Assembly: GCF_051297175.1 (NCBI RefSeq)
Contig: NZ_JBINNY010000001.1
Coordinates: 4,588,001 to 4,652,000, forward strand
DNA: 64,000 bases
Direction: 5' to 3'
Source: Dryocola sp051297175
Lineage (GTDB): Bacteria; Pseudomonadota; Gammaproteobacteria; Enterobacterales; Enterobacteriaceae
The notes beneath the pieces are model-generated. The model saw only the letters and a program-made list of their open reading frames with translations. It did not search any database and was not told the DNA's origin. Every line of letters starts with the position of its first letter. The first letter of the stretch is position 1. A program made the position numbers and the translations under genes. This document shows, piece by piece, positions 45,943-53,917 of this stretch.

Positions 45943-46256
45943 TTTGCTTACTCCTGTTAAGAAATTTCCTTCCAGAGTACGCGGATGCAGCAATTGTCGC
46001 AACGGAAGGCGACCTGCGTCATGCTGAAACGAGACAATAGGAGACACTTGCCAAAAGCTATGCTAAAACAATCCGGATGCTACATTCGATACATTGACGT
46101 GATGTATGTATGCATTGGACATCACTAATTACAGGCGGCAAGATTGACTTGCTGGCCATTTCCCCCAGGTGGGAAATATTCTAACGATTGCAACGCCGGG
46201 CAGGAGGTTTTGCATCCTGTCTTTGGTAGCCAGTTTATAACAGAGGATAACCGCGC
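45943..46256. promoter_or_regulatory. Divergent yhfA-crp control region and crp leader
   Basis: This 314-bp gap holds no gene. It keeps the E. coli arrangement: a palindrome-rich stretch at 46089-46125, where GTGATGT (46099-46105) mirrors ACATCAC (46119-46125) and ATACAT/ATGTAT flank 46095-46101. It then has a leader hairpin with ATTTCCC/GGGAAAT arms (46158-46177), and AGAGGATAACCGCGC before the crp ATG. E. coli CRP controls its own gene through sites here. I infer CRP and Fis control but cannot assign each site. Confidence 0.55.
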
Positions 46257-46889
46257 ATGGTGCTTGGCAAACCGCAAACAGACCCGACTCTCGAATGGTT
46301 CTTGTCCCATTGCCACATTCATAAGTATCCATCGAAGAGCACGCTGATTCACCAGGGTGAAAAAGCAGAGACGCTGTACTACATCGTCAAAGGCTCCGTG
46401 GCCGTGCTGATCAAAGATGAAGAGGGCAAGGAAATGATCCTCTCCTATCTGAACCAGGGTGACTTCATCGGTGAATTAGGCCTGTTTGAAGAAGGCCAGG
46501 AGCGCAGTGCCTGGGTTCGCGCGAAAACCGCGTGCGAAGTGGCTGAAATTTCCTATAAAAAATTCCGCCAGCTTATCCAGGTTAACCCAGACATCCTGAT
46601 GCGCCTCTCTTCCCAGATGGCCCGTCGCCTGCAGGTCACGTCAGAGAAAGTGGGCAACCTTGCCTTCCTCGACGTAACCGGCCGTATCGCTCAAACGCTG
46701 CTGAACCTTGCGAAACAGCCAGACGCCATGACCCACCCGGACGGTATGCAGATTAAAATCACCCGCCAGGAAATCGGTCAGATCGTGGGTTGCTCCCGTG
46801 AAACCGTAGGCCGCATTCTGAAAATGCTGGAAGATCAAAATCTGATCTCCGCGCACGGTAAAACGATCGTCGTTTACGGTACTCGTTAA
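46257..46889 (+). CDS. crp: cAMP receptor protein CRP
   Basis: The 210-residue regulator (MVLGKPQTDPTLEWFLSHCH) has the cyclic-nucleotide domain with FIGELGLFEEGQERSAWVRA, the dimer helix, and the DNA-recognition helix RETVGRI (R181, E182 and R186 present). It is the global carbon-source regulator and acts through the alpha C-terminal domain encoded in this window. A strong terminator follows. Confidence 0.99.
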   Translation: MVLGKPQTDPTLEWFLSHCHIHKYPSKSTLIHQGEKAETLYYIVKGSVAVLIKDEEGKEMILSYLNQGDFIGELGLFEEGQERSAWVRAKTACEVAEISYKKFRQLIQVNPDILMRLSSQMARRLQVTSEKVGNLAFLDVTGRIAQTLLNLAKQPDAMTHPDGMQIKITRQEIGQIVGCSRETVGRILKMLEDQNLISAHGKTIVVYGTR

Positions 46890-46900
46890 TTTCCGTTTCC

Positions 46901-46936
46901 AAAAAGGCGTATCGCTTCGGCAATACGCCTTTTTTG
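46901..46936 (+). terminator. crp terminator
   Basis: AAGGCGTAT (46904-46912) and ATACGCCTT (46923-46931) form a stem with a 10-base loop, followed by six T residues. It lies 12-47 bases past the crp stop. Confidence 0.88.
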
Positions 46937-46964
46937 TCTCTAAAACTCCCTTTGCCCGCTCTAA

Positions 46965-47071
46965 ATAATTCGAGTTACAGGTCGGCGGCAAGGGAGGGAG
47001 TCCCCAGGAGCTTACTCCAGTAAGTGACCGGGGCGAGTGAGTGCAGCCAACACCCCTGTAACTTGAAGTAT
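46965..47071. repeat. MITE-like intergenic repeat with terminal inverted repeats
   Basis: ATAATTCGAGTTACAG (46965-46980) and CTGTAACTTGAAGTAT (47056-47071) are inverted repeats matching at 14 of 16 positions, bounding a 107-bp element without coding capacity. The interior is also structured (GTCCCCAGGAGCTTACTCCAG, then GACCGGGGC). Elements of this look are scattered in Enterobacterales intergenic DNA, by my recollection. It lies between the crp terminator and yhfK and ends 9 bases before the yhfK start. Confidence 0.7.
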
Positions 47072-47080
47072 GACGAGTCT

Positions 47081-49162
47081 ATGTGGCGCCGACTTATTTA
47101 TCATCCTGAGGTTAACTACGCACTGCGTCAGACGCTGGTGTTATGTTTACCCGTGGCCGTCGGCCTGGTGCTGGGCAGCCTGCAAAACGGCCTGCTTTTC
47201 TCGTTAGTTCCCGCCTGCTGCAACATTGCTGGCCTGGACACCCCCCATCGACGCTTCTTCAAGCGGCTGATTATCGGCGGCAGCCTGTTTGCGCTCAGCA
47301 GCCTGATCATGCAGCTTCTTCTGCTCTACACCTCGATCCCGCTGCCCATAATTCTGATGGTGATGGCGCTGATGCTCGGGGTAACCGCGGAAATCAGCGC
47401 CCTGCACGCCCGCCTGCTCCCCGCCTCGCTGATTGCGGCGATCTTCACCCTCAGCATGGCCGGGAACATGCCTATCTGGAAACCGATGCTGCTGTATGTT
47501 TCCGGCACCATCTGGTACGGCGTCTTTAACTGGTTCTGGTTCTGGATGTGGCGCGAGCAGCCGCTTCGCGAATCCCTGAGCCTGCTCTACCGCCAGCTTG
47601 CCGAATACTGCGAAGCAAAATACGGCATGCTGACGCAGCACACCGATCCGGAAAAGGCGCTGCCCCCGCTGCTGGCCCGCCAGCAAAAAGCCGTCGATCT
47701 GATTACCGTCTGCTATCAGCAGCTGCACATGCTGGCGGCTAACCAGCAGAACGGCTACAAACGCCTGCTGCGCGCTTTCCAGGTGGCGCTCGACCTCCAG
47801 GAGCACATCTCCGTCAGCCTGCACCAGCCCGAAGAGGTGCAGAAACTCGTTGAACAAAGCCACGCCGAAGCGGTGATCCGCTGGAACGCGCAAACCATCG
47901 CGTCTCGCCTGCGCGTGCTGGCGGACGACATCCTTTATCACCGCTACCCCAGACGCTTTGATATGGATAAACAGATCGCGGCGCTGGAAAAAATCGCCCG
48001 CCAAAACCCGGACAACCCGGTCGGGCAATTCTGCCACTACCACTTCAGCCGTATCGCGCGCGTGCTGCGCACCCAGCGCCCTTTATACGTCCGCGATCTG
48101 ATGGAAGATCGCCAGCGCCGCCTGCCGCTGTGGCCCGCGCTAAAAAGCTATCTCTCCTTCAAATCGGCGGCGCTGCGCAACGCCGCACGGCTGGGCGTCA
48201 TGCTCACCGTCGCCAGCCTGCTGGGCGCATCTTTACATCTGCCCAAGCCCTACTGGATCCTGATGACCATCATGTTCGTCACGCAAAACGGCTATGGCGC
48301 GACGCGCGTGCGGATTCTGCACCGTTCGGCGGGCACCATGGCGGGCCTGACGATTGCCGGGATCACTCTCCACTTCCACGTTCCGGAAAGCTACACGCTG
48401 GTGGCGATGCTGCTCATTACGCTGGTGAGCTACCTGTTTATCCGCAAAAGCTACGGCTGGGCCACCATCGGCTTTACCGTCACCGCGGTATACACGCTGC
48501 AGCTGATTACGCTTAGCGCCGAGCAATACATCGTGCCGCGTCTGATCGATACCCTGCTCGGCTGCCTGATTGCCTTTGGCGGCATGATCTGGCTGTGGCC
48601 GCAGTGGCAAAGCGGCCTGCTGCGCCAGAACGCCCACGACGCGCTGGAAACCGACCAGGAAGCAATACGGCTGATCCTAAGCCACGACCCGCAGCCGACG
48701 CCGCTGGCCTGGCAGCGCATGAAGGTCAACCAGGCGCACAACGCGTTGTTTAACTCGCTCAACCAGGCGATGCAGGAGCCGGGCTTCAACTCGCACTATC
48801 TGGATGACATGAAGCTATGGGTGACGCACAGCCAGTTTATCGTCGAGCATATCAACGCGATGACGACGCTTGCCCGCGAGCACAATATGCTGACGCCGGA
48901 CCTGGCGCAGCGCTACCTGCAAGCCTGTGAAGTCGCGCTGCAAAGGTGCCAGCAGCGTCTGGAATATGACGGACCGGGGGAAACGAAAGACGCGGTGATT
49001 CTGGATTCAGAGGCGCTGCCGACCGGGCCGCTAAGCACGATGGAACAGCATTTACAGCGGGTTCTGGGGCACCTCAACACCATGCACACCATTTCGTCAG
49101 TGGCATGGCGTCAGCGCCCGCATCATGGCATTTGGCTCAGCAGACGCTTGCGACGTTCGTAG
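47081..49162 (+). CDS. yhfK: FUSC-like inner-membrane protein YhfK
   Basis: The 693-residue protein (MWRRLIYHPEVNYALRQTLV) has two blocks of membrane helices (about 15-165 and 375-515) separated by a long cytoplasmic region, the architecture of the FUSC/YccS efflux-like family. Substrate and role are unknown. The frame opens 57 bases earlier, inside the repeat at 46965-47071; homology places the start at 47081. Confidence 0.93.
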   Translation: MWRRLIYHPEVNYALRQTLVLCLPVAVGLVLGSLQNGLLFSLVPACCNIAGLDTPHRRFFKRLIIGGSLFALSSLIMQLLLLYTSIPLPIILMVMALMLGVTAEISALHARLLPASLIAAIFTLSMAGNMPIWKPMLLYVSGTIWYGVFNWFWFWMWREQPLRESLSLLYRQLAEYCEAKYGMLTQHTDPEKALPPLLARQQKAVDLITVCYQQLHMLAANQQNGYKRLLRAFQVALDLQEHISVSLHQPEEVQKLVEQSHAEAVIRWNAQTIASRLRVLADDILYHRYPRRFDMDKQIAALEKIARQNPDNPVGQFCHYHFSRIARVLRTQRPLYVRDLMEDRQRRLPLWPALKSYLSFKSAALRNAARLGVMLTVASLLGASLHLPKPYWILMTIMFVTQNGYGATRVRILHRSAGTMAGLTIAGITLHFHVPESYTLVAMLLITLVSYLFIRKSYGWATIGFTVTAVYTLQLITLSAEQYIVPRLIDTLLGCLIAFGGMIWLWPQWQSGLLRQNAHDALETDQEAIRLILSHDPQPTPLAWQRMKVNQAHNALFNSLNQAMQEPGFNSHYLDDMKLWVTHSQFIVEHINAMTTLAREHNMLTPDLAQRYLQACEVALQRCQQRLEYDGPGETKDAVILDSEALPTGPLSTMEQHLQRVLGHLNTMHTISSVAWRQRPHHGIWLSRRLRRS

Positions 49163-49190
49163 GGTGGATAAGCGGCAGCGCCATCCACCG
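49162..49190. repeat. REP-type palindrome between yhfK and argD
   Basis: GGTGGAT (49163-49169) and ATCCACC (49183-49189) arms surround a GC-rich centre. It begins at the yhfK stop codon and ends 15 bp before the argD stop, between convergent genes, where it may also serve as a terminator. Confidence 0.75.
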
Positions 49191-49204
49191 AATTCCGCAA
49201 ATAT

Positions 49205-50425
49205 CTACCCTTTAACAATCTTCGCGACGGCGCTCGCAAAACGCTGCATACCCTCGGCAATATCCGCCTCTTCAACGATAAGCGACGGCGCGAAGCGCAT
49301 CACGTCCGGCCCCGCGTTCAGCACCATAACGCCTTCCTGTGCGGCTGCATAAAGGAACTCACGCGCGCGGCCCTTGTACTGCGGCTTAAGCTCCGCGCCA
49401 ATCAGCAGGCCCATGCCGCGAATATCGCTGAACACGTCGTATTCTTTGTCGATCTGCTGCAAATGCTCAACGAACTTTTCGCGTTTTGCCGTTACGCCTT
49501 TCAGCACTTCCGGCGTATTGATGATATCAAAGGCCGCACCCGCCACCGCGCAGGCCAGCGGGTTGCCGCCGTAGGTGGAACCGTGCGTCCCGACGTGGAA
49601 AGCTGAAGCAATCTCCTGCGTAGTCAGCATGACGCTTACCGGGAATCCGCCGCCGAGGGCTTTGGCGCTGGTCAGAATGTCCGGCGTCACGCCGTAGTGC
49701 ATGTAGGCAAACAGCTCGCCGATACGGCCCATGCCGCACTGCACTTCGTCGAACACCAGCAGCGCTTTGTGCTCGTCGCACAGCGCGCGCAATCCCTTGA
49801 GGAATTCCGGCGTAGCGGCGGTGACGCCACCTTCGCCCTGAATAGGCTCCACGACGACCGCACAGGTATGGTCGTCCATCACGGCTTTCACCGCGTGAAG
49901 ATCGTTAAACGGAACGTGGATGATGTCGGCGGGCTTGGGGCCAAAGCCGTCGGAATACTTGGGCTGTCCACCCACCGAAACGGTAAACAGCGAGCGGCCG
50001 TGGAAGGCGTTATGGAAAGCGATAATCTTGGTTTTATACGGGCTGTGGCGGGTGGACGCATAGTAGCGCGCCAGCTTAAAGGCGGTTTCGTTGGCCTCGG
50101 TGCCGGAGTTCATAAACAGGACGCGCTCGGCAAAGGTGGCGTCAATCAGCCTGCGGCCCAGGCGCAGAGCGGGTTCGTTGGTGAAAACGTTGCTGGTGTG
50201 CCACAGCGTTTCCCCCTGGGTTTTCAGCGCTTCCACAAGCTTAGGATGGCAGTGCCCCAGGGCGGTAACCGCGATGCCGCCCGCGAAATCAACGTATTCC
50301 TTGCCCTGCTGATCCCAAACGCGGCTGCCTTTTCCTTTCACCGGGATAAACTCGGCCGGTGCATAAATCGGCAGAATCACTTCATCGAAAGTTGCGCGAG
50401 TAATTGCTGATTGTTCAGTTGCCAT
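49205..50425 (-). CDS. argD: Acetylornithine/succinyldiaminopimelate aminotransferase
   Basis: The 406-residue class III PLP enzyme has the lysine K255 in TSAKALGGGFPVSV, the cofactor aspartate in LLVFDEVQCGMGR and the NSGTEANETAFKLAR loop. ArgD acts in arginine biosynthesis (N-acetylglutamate semialdehyde to N-acetylornithine) and also in lysine/diaminopimelate synthesis. Two tandem ARG-box-like sites lie upstream, as expected for ArgR control. It follows pabA by 89 bp on the same strand. Confidence 0.98.
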   Translation of the reverse strand: MATEQSAITRATFDEVILPIYAPAEFIPVKGKGSRVWDQQGKEYVDFAGGIAVTALGHCHPKLVEALKTQGETLWHTSNVFTNEPALRLGRRLIDATFAERVLFMNSGTEANETAFKLARYYASTRHSPYKTKIIAFHNAFHGRSLFTVSVGGQPKYSDGFGPKPADIIHVPFNDLHAVKAVMDDHTCAVVVEPIQGEGGVTAATPEFLKGLRALCDEHKALLVFDEVQCGMGRIGELFAYMHYGVTPDILTSAKALGGGFPVSVMLTTQEIASAFHVGTHGSTYGGNPLACAVAGAAFDIINTPEVLKGVTAKREKFVEHLQQIDKEYDVFSDIRGMGLLIGAELKPQYKGRAREFLYAAAQEGVMVLNAGPDVMRFAPSLIVEEADIAEGMQRFASAVAKIVKG

Positions 50426-50459
50426 TAAGTCCCCATCCCGTATTTATGCTGTAGCCATT

Positions 50460-50498
50460 CATGAAAATATAATCACGAAATATGCATAAAAACGCATC
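50460..50498 (-). promoter_or_regulatory. Tandem ARG boxes of argD
   Basis: Two 18-bp boxes separated by 3 bp: CATGAAAATATAATCACG (50460-50477; TGAAA-ATAT-AATCA core, 8 of 10 fixed bases) and TATGCATAAAAACGCATC (50481-50498; 7 of 10). The 3-bp spacing is the standard ArgR hexamer arrangement. They lie in the pabA-argD gap, 35-73 bases upstream of argD. Confidence 0.75.
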
Positions 50499-50514
50499 TT
50501 ATGGCAATAAGAAA

Positions 50515-51078
50515 TCAACGATTGAGGAAATTGCCCAGCAGCTGGTGCCCCTGTTCGCTCAGAATGCTTTCCGGATGGAACTGCACGCCTTCGAGATCCC
50601 ACTCGCGGTGGCGAATCCCCATGATCTCGTTTTTGTCGGTCCATGCCGTGACTTCAAAGCCGTCGGGCAAGGTCGCGGGATCGATAAGCAGCGAGTGGTA
50701 GCGCGTAACGGTGAGCGGATTATTCAGGCCGCTGAACACGCCGCTGCCGTTATGGGAAATGGCGGAGGTTTTGCCGTGCATGACCTTTTCGGCGCGGATA
50801 ATCGTTGCGCCAAAAGCCTGCGCGATGGCCTGGTGGCCGAGGCAAACGCCCAGAATCGGCAGTTGGCCGGCGAATCGTTCGATTGCGGCCAGCGAAATCC
50901 CCGCCTCGGTTGGCGTGCAGGGACCGGGCGAAATCACCAGCTTCTCGGGGGCCAGGGCGGCGATATCCGCGAGCGTGATTTCATCGTTACGCTTCACCAC
51001 CACTTCGGCCCCGAGCTCGCAAAAATACTGGTACAGGTTCCAGGTGAAAGAATCGTAGTTGTCGATAAGCAGTAGCAT
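50515..51078 (-). CDS. pabA: Aminodeoxychorismate synthase glutamine amidotransferase PabA
   Basis: The 187-residue class I amidotransferase has nucleophile C79 (LGVCLGHQAIAQA) and H168/E170 (VQFHPESIL), with the oxyanion loop SPGPCTPTEAG. PabA supplies ammonia to PabB for 4-amino-4-deoxychorismate in folate synthesis. It lies 32 bp after the fic fusion gene. Confidence 0.98.
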   Translation of the reverse strand: MLLLIDNYDSFTWNLYQYFCELGAEVVVKRNDEITLADIAALAPEKLVISPGPCTPTEAGISLAAIERFAGQLPILGVCLGHQAIAQAFGATIIRAEKVMHGKTSAISHNGSGVFSGLNNPLTVTRYHSLLIDPATLPDGFEVTAWTDKNEIMGIRHREWDLEGVQFHPESILSEQGHQLLGNFLNR

Positions 51079-51110
51079 GGCGGCTCCGGCAGAAAAAGAA
51101 CCGCGCTATT

Positions 51111-51713
51111 CTATTCGCTTTCCCGCGCTTCGCTCACCACTTTAGTGAATATCTCAATAAGAGGTGCCAGATCGCCCAGCGCGCCGGCCTGATTTGCCGC
51201 CTGCCACGCCTGCGGATCGACGACGCTCCAGTCCAGCACGTAGCCCGCGTGAATCGCCAGCTGTTCGAAGAACACGCGCTGCGCCCGGCCGCTGCCGACA
51301 AAGAACGGATGCAGGACGTTGATTTCGCAGTAATAGTGCGCCAGACGCTCGATAAACTCGGCTTTGGGCAGCTCGGCAAGATAATGCTCGTCCTCCAGCT
51401 CCTGCATCAGATCGTTGCCTTCGTTTTCGATGTACTCGAAATGGCAGAAGCGGGTGTCGCCGCGCGAAATATCCACCTCGCGCAGCTCACCGGCCCAGTC
51501 GTAGGCATCCTGGAATAGCTGCTGATGGATGGAGCACAGCCACGGAAGGCCACGGTGCAGCGGGCCAAGCTCAATGGCCGCTGCTCGCTTTGCGAAAAGC
51601 TCATCCTGCGCGTGAGGCTCAAGCACGTCGAGCCGGCAGCTGGCCTCAAACGAACGGCCACGCAGCTGTTCCCACAGACGGATTTTTTGCTTTTCGGTGA
51701 GTTTCTTGCCCAT
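51111..51713 (-). CDS. YhfG-Fic fusion protein (antitoxin N-terminus joined to Fic domain)
   Basis: The 200-residue protein starts MGKKLTEKQKIRLWEQLRGR, which is the N-terminus of the separate E. coli antitoxin-like YhfG. At about residue 30 it passes into the Fic protein (RAAAIELGPLHRGLP to the C-terminus KVVSEARESE). The N-terminal Fic segment with DPYLYPG is missing, as is the second half of YhfG. The Fic motif is HPFFVGSGRAQR (135-146): the catalytic His is kept, but the usual acidic residue is V139 and the usual Asn is S141, much as in E. coli Fic. The YhfG inhibitory motif SxxxEG appears as S25-CRL-D29-V30. Fic enzymes usually AMPylate target proteins; activity here is uncertain. GGGAGGCGAT precedes the start. 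Confidence 0.85.
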   Translation of the reverse strand: MGKKLTEKQKIRLWEQLRGRSFEASCRLDVLEPHAQDELFAKRAAAIELGPLHRGLPWLCSIHQQLFQDAYDWAGELREVDISRGDTRFCHFEYIENEGNDLMQELEDEHYLAELPKAEFIERLAHYYCEINVLHPFFVGSGRAQRVFFEQLAIHAGYVLDWSVVDPQAWQAANQAGALGDLAPLIEIFTKVVSEARESE

Positions 51714-51789
51714 ATCGCCTCCCTTAATGCGTCACTGTTTTGCCACAAGTATAAGCAGCATTCTGCACAGCTGCCGGGAAGCGGGCAGA

Positions 51790-51812
51790 GCGCGGGCTGC
51801 AACAACCCGCGC
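51790..51812 (-). terminator. GC-rich hairpin after ppiA
   Basis: GCGCGGG (51790-51796) and CCCGCGC (51806-51812) arms with a 9-base loop lie just past the ppiA stop. There is no T run on either strand, so it is a weak terminator candidate or only an RNA 3'-end stabiliser. Confidence 0.45.
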
Positions 51813-51820
51813 GCAGGAAA

Positions 51821-52393
51821 TTATGGCAGGACTTTCGCGGAGAGGATAACTATCGGTTTTGATGGAACATTCTGGTATGGGCCGACGTCGTGGGACTGAA
51901 CCTGGGAGATCTTGTCCGCTACGTCCATGCCTTTCACAACTTTACCAAATACCGCATAGCCGAAGTCGCGCTGGCCGTGATCGAGGAAGGCGTTGTCCGC
52001 CACGTTGATAAAGAACTGGCTGGTCGCGCTGTCTTTGTCGGCGGTGCGCGCCATAGAAACGGTGCCACGGGTGTTACGCAGGCCGTTATCCGCTTCGTTT
52101 TTAATCGGTGGGTTTGGCTGCTTCTGGTTCATATCTTCCGTAAAGCCGCCGCCCTGAATCATAAAGCCCGGGATCACGCGGTGGAAGGTGGTGTTGTTGT
52201 AGAAGCCGCTGTTGACGTAATCAACGAAGTTCTTCACCGATACGGGAGCTTTTTGACTGTTTAATTCAAGCTCAATATTACCGGCGGAGGTGGTCAGAAG
52301 AACATGGGGGTCACCGCTTGCCGCCAGTGCAGCAGGAGAAATGGCCGAGATGGCGAACACAGCTGCAACAGCCGCCAGAGTCGATTTGAGCAT
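51821..52393 (-). CDS. ppiA: Periplasmic cyclophilin-type peptidyl-prolyl isomerase PpiA
   Basis: The 190-residue precursor starts MLKSTLAAVAAVFAISAISP with a signal peptide cut after ALA (24). The cyclophilin domain shows FHRVIPGFMIQGGGF, MARTADKDSATSQFFINV and GYAVFGKVVKGMDV. A 35-codon N-terminal extension in the open frame would hide the signal and is rejected. Confidence 0.97.
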   Translation of the reverse strand: MLKSTLAAVAAVFAISAISPAALAASGDPHVLLTTSAGNIELELNSQKAPVSVKNFVDYVNSGFYNNTTFHRVIPGFMIQGGGFTEDMNQKQPNPPIKNEADNGLRNTRGTVSMARTADKDSATSQFFINVADNAFLDHGQRDFGYAVFGKVVKGMDVADKISQVQSHDVGPYQNVPSKPIVILSAKVLP

Positions 52394-52673
52394 CAGGAAT
52401 TCCTTACGAAGGCAGTGAGTGAAGCAAGTTGCTAGATTGTAAAGAGGAGGGGCTAACTGCGCCAGCCCTTTACCGTTTTTTACTTTTCGGGAAATCAATA
52501 ACTTGCATGAATGAATCTATTTTACAGGTTGAAATATGTGAGCTGATTCATGAAACGAAAGGTAATATCCAAACATAATTACAATGAATGTTTAAATCGA
52601 TCACATTCACGGATAAAATTCACTCGCCCACAGCGCTGTCAACGCGCTTTACACTTCTATTCACAGGCAAGAT
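52394..52673. promoter_or_regulatory. Divergent ppiA/tsgA spacer with a weak CRP-like half-site
   Basis: The 280-bp gap has no gene. ATCGATCACATTC (52597-52609) keeps a good right half of a CRP site, but the left half (GTTTA) is poor. E. coli ppiA is controlled by CRP, so a site is expected; I did not find a clean one. No confident promoter pair was chosen. Confidence 0.35.
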
Positions 52674-53861
52674 ATGACTAACAGCAATCGTACCAAGCTG
52701 CTATGGATCAGCTTTTTCTCCTACGCCCTGACCGGTGCGTTGGTGATTGTCACCGGGATGGTGATGGGGAACATCGCAGAGTACTTCCAACTGCCGGTTT
52801 CCAGCATGAGTAACACCTTCACCTTCCTGAACGCGGGCATCCTGATCTCAATTTTCCTGAACGCCTGGCTGATGGAAATCGTGCCGCTGAAAACCCAGCT
52901 GCGTTTTGGATTCCTGCTGATGGTGCTGGCCGTAGCCGGGCTTATCCTGGGCCATAACCTGATGATCTTCTCCGCCTCCATGTTCGTTCTGGGTCTGGTA
53001 AGCGGGATCACCATGTCGATCGGTACTTTCCTTATCACCCACATGTACGAAGGCCGTCAGCGCGGTTCACGCCTGCTGTTCACCGACTCCTTCTTCAGCA
53101 TGGCCGGGATGATCTTCCCGATGGTGGCCGCAATTCTGCTGGCGCGCAGCATCAACTGGTACTGGGTCTACGTCTGCATCGGCCTCGTGTACGTCGCCAT
53201 CTTCCTGCTGACCCTGGGCTGCGAATTCCCGGCGCTGGGCAAACACGCGAAGAAAGACGAAACTGCGCCCGTCGCGAAAGAAAAATGGGGCATCGGCGTG
53301 CTGTTCCTGTCCATCGCGGCGCTTTGCTACATTCTTGGCCAGCTGGGCTTCATCTCCTGGGTGCCTGAGTATGCGAAAAGCATCGGCATGAACCTCAACG
53401 ACGCGGGCAAGCTGGTCAGTGACTTCTGGATGTCGTACATGGTGGGGATGTGGGTATTCAGCTTCGTGCTGCGTTTCTTCGATCTGCAGCGCATTCTGAT
53501 GGTGCTCGCGGGCGCGGCAACCGTGCTGATGTATCTGTTCAACACCGGCGAACCTGCACACCTGGCGTGGTTTATCCTGGCCCTGGGCTTCTTCTCCAGC
53601 GCGATTTACACCACCATCATTACGCTTGGCTCTCTGCAAACCAAAATCGCCTCGCCGAAGCTGGTTAACTTCGTGCTGACCTGCGGCACCATCGGCACCA
53701 TGCTGACCTTCGTGGTGACCGGCCCGATCGTTGCCCACAGCGGCCCGCACGCGGCGCTGCAAACCGCAAACGGCCTGTACGCGGTGGTCTTCGTGATGTG
53801 CGTGGTGCTCGGTCTGGTGACCAAACACCGCCAGCATAACGCGGCGGCAGCGGCTCACTAA
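52674..53861 (+). CDS. tsgA: Major facilitator superfamily protein TsgA
   Basis: The 395-residue protein (MTNSNRTKLLWISFFSYALT) has 12 predicted membrane helices and the MFS loop motif GRQRGSRLLFTDSFFSMAG. It was named from a selenite/tellurite-linked phenotype in Salmonella, but its substrate is unknown. It precedes nirB in E. coli; here codA lies between, convergent. Confidence 0.94.
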   Translation: MTNSNRTKLLWISFFSYALTGALVIVTGMVMGNIAEYFQLPVSSMSNTFTFLNAGILISIFLNAWLMEIVPLKTQLRFGFLLMVLAVAGLILGHNLMIFSASMFVLGLVSGITMSIGTFLITHMYEGRQRGSRLLFTDSFFSMAGMIFPMVAAILLARSINWYWVYVCIGLVYVAIFLLTLGCEFPALGKHAKKDETAPVAKEKWGIGVLFLSIAALCYILGQLGFISWVPEYAKSIGMNLNDAGKLVSDFWMSYMVGMWVFSFVLRFFDLQRILMVLAGAATVLMYLFNTGEPAHLAWFILALGFFSSAIYTTIITLGSLQTKIASPKLVNFVLTCGTIGTMLTFVVTGPIVAHSGPHAALQTANGLYAVVFVMCVVLGLVTKHRQHNAAAAAH

Positions 53862-53877
53862 GTTCCCGTTGAGTAGC

Positions 53878-53903
53878 GGCGGGTGGCGCTTCGCTTACCC
53901 GCC
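53878..53903. repeat. REP-type palindrome between tsgA and codA
   Basis: GGCGGGT (53878-53884) and ACCCGCC (53897-53903) arms flank a GGCGCTTCGCTT centre. It lies between the convergent tsgA and codA stops and is the only obvious terminator candidate there. Confidence 0.75.
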
Positions 53904-53917
53904 TTACAAAACAGGCT

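Noticed and set aside
47024..47080. Upstream start for yhfK inside the intergenic repeat
   Set aside because: The extra 19 residues come from the MITE-like repeat, and homologues start MWRRLIYHP at 47081.
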